From NCBI RefSeq assembly GCF_001618955.1, contig NZ_LVYV01000053.1, forward strand, positions 62,001 to 126,000: 64,000 bases of DNA. The letters run 5' to 3'. Below are positions 7,783-17,163 of this stretch, piece by piece. The notes under the pieces were generated by a model that saw only the letters and a program-made list of their open reading frames with translations, made no database searches and was not told where the DNA came from. Position 1 is the first letter of the stretch. Each line of letters begins with the position of its first letter. The position numbers and the translations under genes were made by a program. Source of the stretch: Tardiphaga robiniae. Lineage in GTDB: Bacteria; Pseudomonadota; Alphaproteobacteria; Rhizobiales; Xanthobacteraceae.

Positions 7783-10343
7783 CAGACGGCTCTCAGGCTC
7801 GGAGTAAGATCGACGGCTTTGGTGATCCCCAGCAGCCGCTCCTGCAGCGCGACATCCGCCGCCAGCGTTTCCGCGTCGCCACTGAAGGCCACCTTCCCAT
7901 TGACCAGGACATAAGCCCGATCCGCCATCGCCAGCACGCTCTCGGCATGATGTTCGACGATCACGAGGCTGGCCTTGGTGGTGAGCTTGGCCACGGCTTC
8001 GCGCACTTCCTGCACGACCGCAGGCGCAAGACCTTCGAACGGCTCGTCGAGCAGGATCAGCCGGCTCGGTACCATCAGTGCGCGCGAGATCGCCACCATT
8101 TGGCGTTCACCGCCGGACAGATTCTCGGCACGCTGTCGCATCAGGAGACGCAGCTTTGGAAACAGGTCACAGATCTCTTCCTGCGAGGCGCCTCCACGGC
8201 GTGCCGCAAGCTTGAGGTTTTCCTCAACGGTCAGGTTGGGGAACAGACGACGCCCTTCAGGCACCAGCGAGATACCGAGACGATTGATCTCGTCAGGACG
8301 CAATCCGCCGATCTCCTTGCCGTTGAAAGTGATACGTCCGGACGACAGCGGCAGCACGCCAGTGATGGCGCGCAGCGACGTGGTCTTGCCGACGCCGTTA
8401 CGACCGAGCAACGCAACAACCTCGCCCGGCTGCACCGTGAGGTCCAACCCATCGAGCACCGTGCCACCGCCGTAACCGGCGCGGACACCCTCGACCTTGA
8501 GCAGCGGAGCCGCGGCAGTACCGATCTTTGGGATCGAGCGATCGGCAGCCGCGCGTGGCGGCGGAAGCGTCTTGCCATGGGCGCTACCGAGATAGGCGGC
8601 GATCACTTCCGGATGCCCTGCCACTTCGGCCGGCTTGCCATCGGCGATCAGGCGGCCCTGATGCAGCACAGTGATGCGGTCCGACATCGACAACACGCGA
8701 TCGATATCGTGTTCGATCAGAAGCACTGCGTAGGATTTTGCGAGGCGCTGGATAAGTTGACCGACGACCTTGCGGTCGGATTCTGCCAAGCCTGCCAGCG
8801 GCTCATCGAGCAGCAGCAGCTTCGCTTCGGTCGCCAGCGATACGGCGATCTCAAGCAGCCGCTTTTCGCCATGGGCAAGCGATGCACAGGCCTCGCCTGC
8901 CCGATCCGCGAGACCCACGGCATCGAGCAGCGACCACACTTTGGCATTCGCGGCATCGTTGTCGTAGGCATCCCGCCAGTAACCGCCCCATTGCCGCTGC
9001 GCGGCCTGCACAGCGATACGCACGTTTTCGAACGCGGTCAGGTTAGGAAATACGCTCAGGATCTGGAAAGAGCGCGACATGCCGAGCCGGGCCCGCTTAT
9101 GCGAGGCCAGATTCTGGATCGGCTTGCCTTCGAACAGCAATGCGCCTGAATCGATCCTGTGAACGCCGGTCAACAGGTTGAACAAGGTCGTCTTGCCGGC
9201 CCCGTTCGGACCGATCAGACTGTGCAAGCCAGTCCGGCTTACTTCCAGCGAGACATTGGCCTGGGTGACGATCGAACCAAAACGCTTCGAGACGTTCTGA
9301 ATCACAAGGATCGGCGTCGATTCCTGCTGACTTGCTACCTCCGACACCAGCGGCGCTATCGTCGCCGGCCGTTCAGGAATGACGGCACGCGTCAGCGTCC
9401 AGCGGTTACGGCCGATGACGCGCTGGAAGATGCCCTGCACGCCCTCATGCGAGAGCAGCGCGAAAGCGATGATGATCGGCGCGAAGAACAGCCACCAGTT
9501 TTCAGTGAAGGCGCTAAGGCGGTCTTCAAGCGTGATGAAGATGATCGCGCCCCATAGCGGACCGAGGAAGTGATGTACGCCGCCCAGTGCCGCCATCAGC
9601 ACGGGATCGCCGGCATGCTGCCAACTGAGATTGTTGGCGTAAACGCCCTGCAGCAACAGCGACATCAGCCCGCCGGCGACACCGATCACGCCGCCCGCCA
9701 CGATCAAAGCGATCAGCTTTGTGCGGTACGTGTCGAAACCCAAACTGATCACGCGTTGCTCGTTGTCACGGATGGCCTGCATCAGGCGCCCGAAGGGCGC
9801 GTGGACGAGGCGCCACATGACCCAGCAGGTTCCGATGACCATCACCAGCGAGAAAATGTGGAACGACATCGCCGAGCCGAACAGCGGACGCTCCACATTC
9901 TGCAACCCATTTTCGCCGCCGGTCACAGCGGTCCACTTGAACGCGATTTCGAATGCGATCTGCGAACAGGCCAGCGTCAGCAGTGAAAAGTACAAACCGC
10001 GACGGCGCAGGATGATGGCGCCGACAACCAGCGCCAGCAGTAGCGAGAACACGATGGCAATGACCATGCCGGTAAGTTCGTTACCGCCGAGCATGCCACC
10101 GCCGATGGCGAGTGCGTAGCTGGCGCAGCCAAAGAAGAACGACGCGCCAAAAGGCACCAGGCCGAGATAGCCGATCAGGAAGTTCACACCGCCGGCATAG
10201 AGCGTATAGACGGCGATCTGCGTGATGCGATGGATCGGCATGCCGGTGGCCAGCGCGATACCGGTCGCGGCAAGGAGCACCACCGTCATAACGACGATGG
10301 GGTGATCCCAAAGACGGAACAGGATTGAGCGATTGGTTGTCAT
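7782..10343 (-). CDS. Branched-chain-type ABC transporter, LivM permease fused to two ATPases (LivM-LivG-LivF)
   Basis: 853 residues from the ATG at 10343, which overlaps the livH stop as ATGA. Residues 1-310 are a LivM-like permease with repeated hydrophobic segments. Residues 345-590 are a LivG-like ATPase (Walker A GPNGAGKTT at 378-386, LLLDEP Walker B near 510, degenerate signature LAHGEKR). Residues 615-853 are a LivF-like ATPase (Walker A GRNGVGKTT at 647-655, intact signature LSGGERQ, ILLDEP). Normally these are two or three separate proteins. With LivH and the binding protein it should form a complete HAAT-type importer in the inner membrane. An in-frame extension upstream to 10625 is discarded because it lies in the livH coding region. 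Confidence 0.85.
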   Translation of the reverse strand: MTTNRSILFRLWDHPIVVMTVVLLAATGIALATGMPIHRITQIAVYTLYAGGVNFLIGYLGLVPFGASFFFGCASYALAIGGGMLGGNELTGMVIAIVFSLLLALVVGAIILRRRGLYFSLLTLACSQIAFEIAFKWTAVTGGENGLQNVERPLFGSAMSFHIFSLVMVIGTCWVMWRLVHAPFGRLMQAIRDNEQRVISLGFDTYRTKLIALIVAGGVIGVAGGLMSLLLQGVYANNLSWQHAGDPVLMAALGGVHHFLGPLWGAIIFITLEDRLSAFTENWWLFFAPIIIAFALLSHEGVQGIFQRVIGRNRWTLTRAVIPERPATIAPLVSEVASQQESTPILVIQNVSKRFGSIVTQANVSLEVSRTGLHSLIGPNGAGKTTLFNLLTGVHRIDSGALLFEGKPIQNLASHKRARLGMSRSFQILSVFPNLTAFENVRIAVQAAQRQWGGYWRDAYDNDAANAKVWSLLDAVGLADRAGEACASLAHGEKRLLEIAVSLATEAKLLLLDEPLAGLAESDRKVVGQLIQRLAKSYAVLLIEHDIDRVLSMSDRITVLHQGRLIADGKPAEVAGHPEVIAAYLGSAHGKTLPPPRAAADRSIPKIGTAAAPLLKVEGVRAGYGGGTVLDGLDLTVQPGEVVALLGRNGVGKTTSLRAITGVLPLSSGRITFNGKEIGGLRPDEINRLGISLVPEGRRLFPNLTVEENLKLAARRGGASQEEICDLFPKLRLLMRQRAENLSGGERQMVAISRALMVPSRLILLDEPFEGLAPAVVQEVREAVAKLTTKASLVIVEHHAESVLAMADRAYVLVNGKVAFSGDAETLAADVALQERLLGITKAVDLTPSLRAV

Positions 10344-11209
10344 TCGAAGCGCTCCCAGCGCTCGCCGAACAGGCCACGCGGCCGGAGCAGCATGATTGCA
10401 AACATTAGGGCATACATCGAAGCTGCAGCAGCTTCGGGCTTGAACTGAATGGTGAGCGACGTGACGATGCCGACCGCAAGACCGGCAACCACCGCACCAC
10501 GGAACGAGCCAAGACCGCCGATCGCCACCACCACAAAGGCGGGCATCACAGCATTGGCGGCCATCGACGGCGACACCGTCCACAGCGGTGCCGCCAGCAC
10601 GCCGGCAATGGCGGCAAGCGCGCAACCGAGGCCGAATACGGCCGTCAACACGCGCGGCAGGTTGATGCCGAGCAACTCGACCATTTCAGGATCGCGGCTG
10701 CCGGCACGAAGAACGCGACCGTAAGGCGTCCATTCCAGGAAGGCCCACAGACCGAGTAGCGTGGCTATCGTGGCGCCGAGCACGGCGACGCGGTATTTTG
10801 TAATCAGCAACGGGCCGATCTCGACGATGCCAACCAGGAACGGCGGTGGATTGAACGGTTTGCCGTCCGCCCCCCAGGCGAAGCGGATCAGCGCTTCAAT
10901 GAGGAGAGCCAATGCAAACGTCACAATCAGACTGAGCAGCGGCTCCTTGCCGTAGAGGCGACGAATGATTGTCACCTCCACCAGCATGCCGACCAGACCG
11001 ACCAGAACCGGCGCAAATATCACCGCCGGCCAGCCAAACAGCTGGAACAGCTCCCATGCCGCATAGGCGCCCAGCGCGAAGAACGCGCCGTGCGCAAAGT
11101 TGATCACACCGAGCAATCCGAACGTGATGGAAAGTCCCACGGCAATCAGGACGTAGATAAAGCCAAGGACGAGTCCATTGGCCGTCTGTGAGACGAGGGT
11201 ATCAAGCAT
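10340..11209 (-). CDS. livH: Branched-chain amino acid-type ABC transporter permease LivH
   Basis: 289 residues, about eight hydrophobic segments, standard LivH length. The motif NFAHGAFFALGAYAAW near residue 38 and the conserved EWTPYGRVLRAGSRDPEMVELLGIN cytoplasmic loop are typical of this permease. It partners the fused LivMGF protein to build the membrane channel. It sits between the binding protein (55-bp gap) and the fused gene (4-bp overlap). The name reflects family, not substrate: such importers also carry aromatic and alicyclic acids, which fits the catabolic genes around it. Confidence 0.88.
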   Translation of the reverse strand: MLDTLVSQTANGLVLGFIYVLIAVGLSITFGLLGVINFAHGAFFALGAYAAWELFQLFGWPAVIFAPVLVGLVGMLVEVTIIRRLYGKEPLLSLIVTFALALLIEALIRFAWGADGKPFNPPPFLVGIVEIGPLLITKYRVAVLGATIATLLGLWAFLEWTPYGRVLRAGSRDPEMVELLGINLPRVLTAVFGLGCALAAIAGVLAAPLWTVSPSMAANAVMPAFVVVAIGGLGSFRGAVVAGLAVGIVTSLTIQFKPEAAAASMYALMFAIMLLRPRGLFGERWERFE

Positions 11210-11264
11210 GTTTCCACCCGTTCGGAAGCTATGACGCGACGAGAAGAAGGGTTGCTATGCCGGC

Positions 11265-12503
11265 TCAGAGAGCCGGCATGTTGCAACCAACTTCTTCCTT
11301 GGTGCCGAATGCCTTCTCGGTATCGGCAGCTGATTCGGACGTGTTCTTCAGCACATCGAAGTAATCCCACTTGTCGGAGATCTGCTTCTTGACGCCGACG
11401 ATGACCGCAGGGCGCACCATCTGGTGATCCCAGTCGCGGAAGAAGAACGGGAACGCCTCTTCCGAGTTCTTCCACTTCTCGAGCTCCGTCACGATCGCCT
11501 TGGCATCGGTCGACTTGGCGGCTTCGATCGACTCGAGCAGAGCGCGCATACCCATCCAGCCGGACCAGGTCTTGTCCGATGGCGGCTCGTTGTACTTCTT
11601 CTGGAAGTCAGCGCTCATCTTCTTTTCGGCTTCGGTGTTCTTCGTATTTTTGAAGTACCAGGGCTTCACATAGATGCCGGTCGAAGCCTGGGTGCCGACA
11701 TCCCAGAAATCGGTGTCGGTGACGGCGATCGCCGCATACGGGATCTTGTCCTTCATCCCCATCTCGTTCCACTGCTTCAGGAAGTTCGAGAAGTCGCCGC
11801 CCACGAGACCGCCGACAACCACGTCCGGCTTCGCCTGACGAATTTTCAGAATGTAAGAGCTATAGTCAGCGGTGTTGATCGGCACTTCATCGACGCCAAC
11901 TTCGGTTGCGCCGACCTTCTTGAGCAGCGCGCGCGACGCACGCAGGATGTCCTGGCCGAACGCGTAGGACGCCGTGATGAAATAGACCTTCTTGCCGATC
12001 TGCGAGACATACGGCATCAGGCCTTCCATCTGCACAGGCACGGTGGCCTGGGTGCGGAAAGTGTAGCGGCTGCAGCTCTTTCCTGTGATTTCGCTGGCGG
12101 CGGCGCCGGTGAGGATCAGCGGAATCTTCTCACGATTGGCGACGCTCATCATAGCCAGCGCCGACGAGCTGTAATTGCCGCCAACCACGGCGACCACTTT
12201 ATTCTCGTCGATAAGGCGCTGCATGTTCTGCTGGGAGACCTGCGGATTGGGTTCATCCAGCCAGACCAGTTCGATCGGGCGCCCGAGCACCTTGCGGCCA
12301 GCCTGCTCGACGGCAAGCTCGCTGCCGCGCTGCAGGTATTGACCGATCGCAGCACCTGGGCCCTGCTTAGAATAGATCAGGCCGATGCGGATCGGTTCGT
12401 TGGACTGAGCATTCGCAACCTCGCTCAATCCAAGACCGGACAGTGCTGCGACGCCCGCCATCGCACATATGAAGGACCGTCTATTTGCGTTCATTCTCAT
12501 CAT
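11265..12503 (-). CDS. Periplasmic substrate-binding protein of the Liv-type ABC importer
   Basis: 412 residues from the ATG at 12503, chosen because GGAGGG lies 7 nt upstream; three further ATGs cluster within 18 bp. The N-terminus (MNANRRSF followed by an alanine-rich core ending ANA-QS) is an export signal. The mature protein begins with IRIGLIYSKQGPGAAIG, the Peripla_BP_6 (leucine-binding) pattern. The domain continues with GGNYSSSALA and the ADYSSYILKIRQAKPDVV segment. It delivers the substrate to LivH/LivMGF. Being the third gene of a catabolic operon, it probably binds the pathway substrate, not an amino acid. Confidence 0.85.
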   Translation of the reverse strand: MMRMNANRRSFICAMAGVAALSGLGLSEVANAQSNEPIRIGLIYSKQGPGAAIGQYLQRGSELAVEQAGRKVLGRPIELVWLDEPNPQVSQQNMQRLIDENKVVAVVGGNYSSSALAMMSVANREKIPLILTGAAASEITGKSCSRYTFRTQATVPVQMEGLMPYVSQIGKKVYFITASYAFGQDILRASRALLKKVGATEVGVDEVPINTADYSSYILKIRQAKPDVVVGGLVGGDFSNFLKQWNEMGMKDKIPYAAIAVTDTDFWDVGTQASTGIYVKPWYFKNTKNTEAEKKMSADFQKKYNEPPSDKTWSGWMGMRALLESIEAAKSTDAKAIVTELEKWKNSEEAFPFFFRDWDHQMVRPAVIVGVKKQISDKWDYFDVLKNTSESAADTEKAFGTKEEVGCNMPAL

Positions 12504-12540
12504 CCTCATTCCCTCCGGTGGTTTTTGCTTTGTTTTTGTC

Positions 12541-14331
12541 TTAGGTCGTGCGGTGCGGTTTGCCAAAGACCGGTTCCTTGTAGGGAATAGGAGGCAGCTC
12601 CCATGTGCCGGTCGATGGCGGCCGCACTTCTGAGTCGACATGCAGATCGATGACGCATGGCCGACGGTTTTTGATGGCAGTTTCCACGGCGCCGCGGAGA
12701 TCCTCGCTGCGCGTGACGGTCACGCCGTCCGCACCGCAGGCACGTGCCCAGGCGGCGAAGTCGGGATTGTAGCGATCACCGCCGGGGCCCTGATTGCCCT
12801 TGTAGAAGGCGGTACCGAATTCACGTCCTTCGAACAGCCCGTATTGCAGATCGCGGATCGCGCCCCAGGCGAAGTTGTTCCAGACGATCCAGACGCAGGG
12901 CAGATCATATTCGACGGCCGTGGCGACCACATAGGGTGCCATCATGAAACCACCGTCGCCGACAACCGCCACGCAGGGACGATCGGGAGCTGCGAGCTGT
13001 GCGCCTAGAACGCCGCAGACGCCGAAGCCCATCGACGAATAGCCCCAACTGTTGAGCATGCTCTGCGTGCGCTTGGGCTTCCAGAACTGCATGAACCAGT
13101 TGTGATGCACACCGGAGTCGAGCGACAGGATGACATCATCCGGCAGTACGTCGAGCAGCGCGCCGACGACATATTCCGGACGGATCGGCGTGGTCACCGC
13201 GCTGAAATTCGGCCGAATGAAGGCTTCCCATTCAGCGGTCCAATTCGCGACTTCCTCACGCCATGCTCCAAAACCTTCGCGCGTGATCTCGCGGCGCTTC
13301 GGCAGCGCGGCGATAAGCTGCGCTGCGAACACCTTGGCATCCGCGATGATGCCGAGGGTCGGCGGATAGTTGCGGCCCAACTCTGCTGGATCGATATCAA
13401 CCTGAAGCAGCTTCGTGCTTGGGAAATTCCAGGAATAGCCGGGATGCCAGCTCGACGACGAACGATCGTCGAAGCGCGTGCCGATACAGATCACAAGATC
13501 CGAGAAGCGTCCGGCCTGGTTTGCGGGATAGGCACCGTTGCGACCGATGAAGCCGAGCGTGAGCGGATCATCCGCGGGAACGCAACCCATGCCATTCGGC
13601 GAAGTGATGACCGGAATGCCGAGCTTCTGCTGCAGCTCGGAAATCTCCGGGCCGGCTTCAGCAAGCGTCGTGCCGTGCCCGATGAAGAAGACCGGACGCT
13701 TGGCCTGCGACAGCAGATCGAGCGCGATCTTGATGTCGTTGTCGCTGGCGCTGGGGCGATGACCGCCATGCACATGAGACAGCGCCGGCAGTTCGACGTC
13801 ATCCTCTTCCTGGAAGACGTTGTAGGGGATGTCGAGATTGACCGGCCCCGGACGGCCCGTGACCATCGTATCGAAGCCCTGGCGCAACGCGAGCGGAAGC
13901 ATGTCGACGCGGCTTGGCTGGAACGAGCGCTTTACGACGGGGCGCAAAACCTGGGCGAAGTCCGACTGATTGTGCGCGTAGAGTTCCTGAAACGGGCCGC
14001 GATTGGCTTGCGAGGTCGGCACGTTGGCGGTGATCGCCAGAAAGGCAGATGAATCCGACAGAGCAGTCGCCAGCGACATCACCATATTGGCCGATCCCGG
14101 CCCGGTCGACGTCAGCGTTGCAACCGGCTGATGCTTCACGCGAAAATACGCATCCGCCATATGCCCGGCGCACTGTTCATGACGCGGCGAGATCAGCTTG
14201 ATCTTGTCGCGCACAGCGTGCAGCGCATCCAGGATGCCGACATTGCCGTGTCCGCAGATCCCGAAAACGAAGGGCACCTTCTGTTTGACGAGATATTCGG
14301 CGATAACTTCGCCACCCTTCATCTTAGCCAT
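12541..14331 (-). CDS. Thiamine diphosphate-dependent enzyme of the acetolactate synthase superfamily
   Basis: 596 residues with the three ThDP-enzyme domains. The catalytic Glu is E52 (RHEQ), which activates the cofactor. The ThDP/Mg motif starts GDGG at 458-461 and ends NN at 485-486. A central domain (200-340) carries GHGTTL and IGTRFDD. The family cleaves or forms C-C bonds next to a carbonyl: acetolactate synthase, benzaldehyde lyase, sulfoacetaldehyde acetyltransferase, and cyclohexane-1,2-dione hydrolase. A biosynthetic AHAS is unlikely since no small subunit is present and the gene sits among catabolic genes. It lies 33 bp after an aldehyde dehydrogenase gene, which suggests that C-C cleavage yields an aldehyde. 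Confidence 0.8.
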   Translation of the reverse strand: MAKMKGGEVIAEYLVKQKVPFVFGICGHGNVGILDALHAVRDKIKLISPRHEQCAGHMADAYFRVKHQPVATLTSTGPGSANMVMSLATALSDSSAFLAITANVPTSQANRGPFQELYAHNQSDFAQVLRPVVKRSFQPSRVDMLPLALRQGFDTMVTGRPGPVNLDIPYNVFQEEDDVELPALSHVHGGHRPSASDNDIKIALDLLSQAKRPVFFIGHGTTLAEAGPEISELQQKLGIPVITSPNGMGCVPADDPLTLGFIGRNGAYPANQAGRFSDLVICIGTRFDDRSSSSWHPGYSWNFPSTKLLQVDIDPAELGRNYPPTLGIIADAKVFAAQLIAALPKRREITREGFGAWREEVANWTAEWEAFIRPNFSAVTTPIRPEYVVGALLDVLPDDVILSLDSGVHHNWFMQFWKPKRTQSMLNSWGYSSMGFGVCGVLGAQLAAPDRPCVAVVGDGGFMMAPYVVATAVEYDLPCVWIVWNNFAWGAIRDLQYGLFEGREFGTAFYKGNQGPGGDRYNPDFAAWARACGADGVTVTRSEDLRGAVETAIKNRRPCVIDLHVDSEVRPPSTGTWELPPIPYKEPVFGKPHRTT

Positions 14332-14364
14332 TACTTCTTCCCATCTTTTTTTTGTTCAAGGCTC

Positions 14365-15816
14365 TCAGGCCAGGATGGTGACCATACGTTCTTCGCTCAT
14401 CTCCCGGATAGCGTAATGCGGACCTTCGCGTCCGAACCCGCTGTCCTTGGAGCCGCCATAAGGCATGACATCGACGCGCGAGCTCGGTGTCTCGTTAATG
14501 TGAACGCCGCCGACCTGCAGCTTGCGCGCGGCCTGCAGTGCAACATCGATACGCTTGGTGAAGATGCCGGTTGCAAGGCCGAACGGCGTTGCATTGACGC
14601 GTGCAATCGCCTCGTCGATCGCGTCGAAGGGAGCGATGCACAGCACCGGCCCGAACACTTCCTGGCAACCGAGTGGCGTGCTTGCATGAACATCCGTCAG
14701 CAGCGCCGGAGGAACCACAGCACCTTTGCGCTCGCCGCTGACAAGAAGACGCGCGCCACGTTCAACCGCGTGCGCAACCCACGACTCGATGCGCTTGGCC
14801 GACGCTTCGCTGATGACGGGACCGACCACCGTCGTGTCATCAGCCGGATCGCCATAGGGCAGCGCCTTGACCAGCGGAACAAGGCGATCAATCACCTGCT
14901 GCAGCAGCGGACGCTGTACCAGCAACATCTGGATCGAGGTACAGACCTGCCCTGCCTTGCGATAGCTGGCATTGATCACCTTTGGCAGCGCCACATCGAG
15001 ATTGGCGTCATCGCAAATGATGCAATGCGCGATCGAACCGAGCTCCATCTGTGTCCGTCGCAGTCCGGCGGCCGACTGAATCGCGCGGCCGACTTCAGTG
15101 CTGCCGGTGAAGGCATAAAAGCGGACCAATGGCTCTTCGAGCAACCACTGCGCCACCTCGGCATCGCCATGCACGACCGACATCAAACCTGCCGGCAGGC
15201 CTGCTTCGAGGAGACATTCCGCCATGATGCAGGACGACATCGGCGTATGCAGCGACGGCTTGAGAACCAGCGCATTGCCGGCCGCGAGTGCCGGACCCAC
15301 TTTATGCGCCACAGTATTGAGTGGCGCATTAAACGGTGTGATGGCGCAGACTACGCCGAGCGGCACGCGGAGCGTGAAACCAAGACGTCCGGCCTGCCCG
15401 GCGGCCCCTTCGATCGGGACCGTATGACCGCGGAAATTCCGCGCTTCCTCGGCCGACAGCCGGAACGTGTTGGCCGTGCGCTGAACCTCGCCCATCGCAT
15501 CGCGGCGCGGGAAACCCGCCTCCTTGCCCAACACATCGGCGAGTTCCGACGCCCGCTTCTCGATCAATGCAGCGGCACGTTCGAGGATGGCGCCGAGCTC
15601 ATGCGGCGTCAGTTTGCTGGCCTGAAATGCGGCATCAGCCGCGGCAATACAGTCCGAGATTTGTTCGCGTGACGGCAATTGAGCCTGCATGCACGGCATG
15701 AGATGGAACTTGTCCATCACTGCCACGGCCTTCGCGCCATTCGTCCAGTGGCCACCAATCAGCAGCCGGCACGTTGGCAAATCCGCCGCAGTTTGCGGGG
15801 CCAAGGCATCCGCCAT
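14365..15816 (-). CDS. Aldehyde dehydrogenase family protein
   Basis: 483 residues from the ATG at 15816, which has a GAGGGAG site 9 nt upstream; an ATG 33 bp earlier is less well placed. Catalytic residues are visible: N163 (PFNAPLN), the general base E258 in MELGS, and nucleophile C292 (GQVCTS). The usual FTGSTEVGR NAD-binding segment is present. It should oxidise an aldehyde to an acid (or acyl-CoA). It is the first gene of the operon, followed by the ThDP enzyme, and lies opposite a LysR gene. The family position resembles vanillin/benzaldehyde and semialdehyde dehydrogenases, but the substrate cannot be fixed. Confidence 0.85.
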   Translation of the reverse strand: MADALAPQTAADLPTCRLLIGGHWTNGAKAVAVMDKFHLMPCMQAQLPSREQISDCIAAADAAFQASKLTPHELGAILERAAALIEKRASELADVLGKEAGFPRRDAMGEVQRTANTFRLSAEEARNFRGHTVPIEGAAGQAGRLGFTLRVPLGVVCAITPFNAPLNTVAHKVGPALAAGNALVLKPSLHTPMSSCIMAECLLEAGLPAGLMSVVHGDAEVAQWLLEEPLVRFYAFTGSTEVGRAIQSAAGLRRTQMELGSIAHCIICDDANLDVALPKVINASYRKAGQVCTSIQMLLVQRPLLQQVIDRLVPLVKALPYGDPADDTTVVGPVISEASAKRIESWVAHAVERGARLLVSGERKGAVVPPALLTDVHASTPLGCQEVFGPVLCIAPFDAIDEAIARVNATPFGLATGIFTKRIDVALQAARKLQVGGVHINETPSSRVDVMPYGGSKDSGFGREGPHYAIREMSEERMVTILA

Positions 15817-15953
15817 TGCGTTCAACTCCCTCAGATTTTCTTGTCTCATTGCGGATTAGAGCCGAATTGACATAAGCGAAAATACTGATTTGCATTGGGT
15901 GCTATAAGGGATGCATATAGCTCCTCCCAAGTTCCTCCTTTCGCCGGTGTCCC
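15817..15953. promoter_or_regulatory. Divergent promoter region between the catabolic operon and lysR
   Basis: The 137-bp gap is the only intergenic space from which the 15-kb operon can start and is also the lysR promoter region. It is AT-richer than its surroundings. LysR regulators usually bind such a divergent region and activate the opposite operon with an inducer. I cannot mark a reliable T-N11-A operator. Confidence 0.45.
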
Positions 15954-16934
15954 ATGGATCTGCGTCAGCTGCGTTATTTCGCCCAGATTGTTGAAAGCGG
16001 GAGTCTTTCAAAAGCTTCGCGTTGCCTGTTCGTGGCGCAACCGGCGCTGAGCCAACAGCTGGCCAAGTTGGAGGACGAAGTCGGTAAACCGCTCCTGAAC
16101 CGCTCTGCGCGCGGCGTCACACCAACGGACAATGGGCTCGCGCTCTATCACCACGCACGCTTCATGCTGCGCCAACTCGACCAGGCCCTGTCGATTGCGC
16201 GCCAGGAAGCCGGTGAGGTCCGCGGCATGGTCTCGCTCGGCCTGCCATCGACAACGCTAGTCGCACTCGGCCTGCCATTGATGCGACGAATTCACGAGAA
16301 GTATCCGGGCGTTCTTCTCAATGTCGTCGAGGGGATGAGCGGGCACATCGCGCAGATGATGCGTCTGGGGCAGCTGGATCTGGCGATCCTCTTCACCAAC
16401 GATGTTTCGTCGAAGCTCGACGCCACCGCACTGCTGGATGAAGAACTCTTCGTGCTGCTGCCGCGCGACAACACGCTCGTGCCGGCCGATCAAACCAGCA
16501 TCACGGTCGCCGATGTCGCCAAACTCCCACTCATTCTCCCCACCAGCACACACGGCCTGCGGCGACGCGTGGTGGCGGAACTCGAGCGTCGCGATCTGAC
16601 GCCGCATGTCGTTGCCGAGATCGACTCACTGACCTTGCTGATGAACTGCGTCTATGACGGGATGGGCGTCACGATCAAACCGATGTCAGCCCTTCAACAT
16701 GAAGGCGAGCGCGGTCGGAACTGGCGCGCCTTGCGCATTTCCGACGCCAATCTCGCGCGCCGCAATTACATCTATTCGATCGGAAAGAGCTTGATGTCAC
16801 CTGCGGCATCCGCGGTCGCGATTGAACTTCGCGATACGGCGCAGATGCTGGTGACGTCGGGAACGTGGCAAGGCGTCTCGCTAGTGGAACCTAAACAAGA
16901 GAGTCAGAGCGTGTTGCAGGTAGCGGCCGAGTGA
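15954..16934 (+). CDS. LysR-family transcriptional regulator
   Basis: 326 residues. The winged helix-turn-helix is at about 4-62 (LRYFAQIVESGSLSKAS, then QPALSQQLAKLEDEVG), and the effector-binding domain spans about 90-295. The opening MDLRQLRYF and the RSARGVTPT segment place it in the Nac/Cbl-like group. It is transcribed away from the ALDH/ThDP/ABC operon with 137 bp between the starts, the classic layout for a LysR activator of the opposite operon. The inducer is probably a pathway intermediate (inference). Confidence 0.88.
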   Translation: MDLRQLRYFAQIVESGSLSKASRCLFVAQPALSQQLAKLEDEVGKPLLNRSARGVTPTDNGLALYHHARFMLRQLDQALSIARQEAGEVRGMVSLGLPSTTLVALGLPLMRRIHEKYPGVLLNVVEGMSGHIAQMMRLGQLDLAILFTNDVSSKLDATALLDEELFVLLPRDNTLVPADQTSITVADVAKLPLILPTSTHGLRRRVVAELERRDLTPHVVAEIDSLTLLMNCVYDGMGVTIKPMSALQHEGERGRNWRALRISDANLARRNYIYSIGKSLMSPAASAVAIELRDTAQMLVTSGTWQGVSLVEPKQESQSVLQVAAE

Positions 16935-17163
16935 ATGGCGAGATCAACGACGCTGTGTTACGGCAATGTCGTCGATCCTTGGTTCTCAGCTCCACCGCAA
17001 CGTCCGCTTTGCGCCAGAAGAATCCATCGGCACAGTTCTGCACCTGACCAGGCGCCGCTGCCGTTTCGTCTTCGATCTAACGAGACGGCACGAAAGCGAA
17101 AAACGCGATCCAACAACGCTTCCAGACTGTCGATATCGTTGCGAAATCGCATCCTAATACACC

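Noticed and set aside
10344-10625. 94-codon N-terminal extension of the LivMGF fusion
   Set aside because: It lies within livH on the same strand and is Cys/Arg-rich, out of keeping with a permease start.
12541-14331. Acetolactate synthase large subunit (ilvB) as the call for the ThDP enzyme
   Set aside because: No small subunit gene, no ilv neighbours and a catabolic setting; only the superfamily can be supported.
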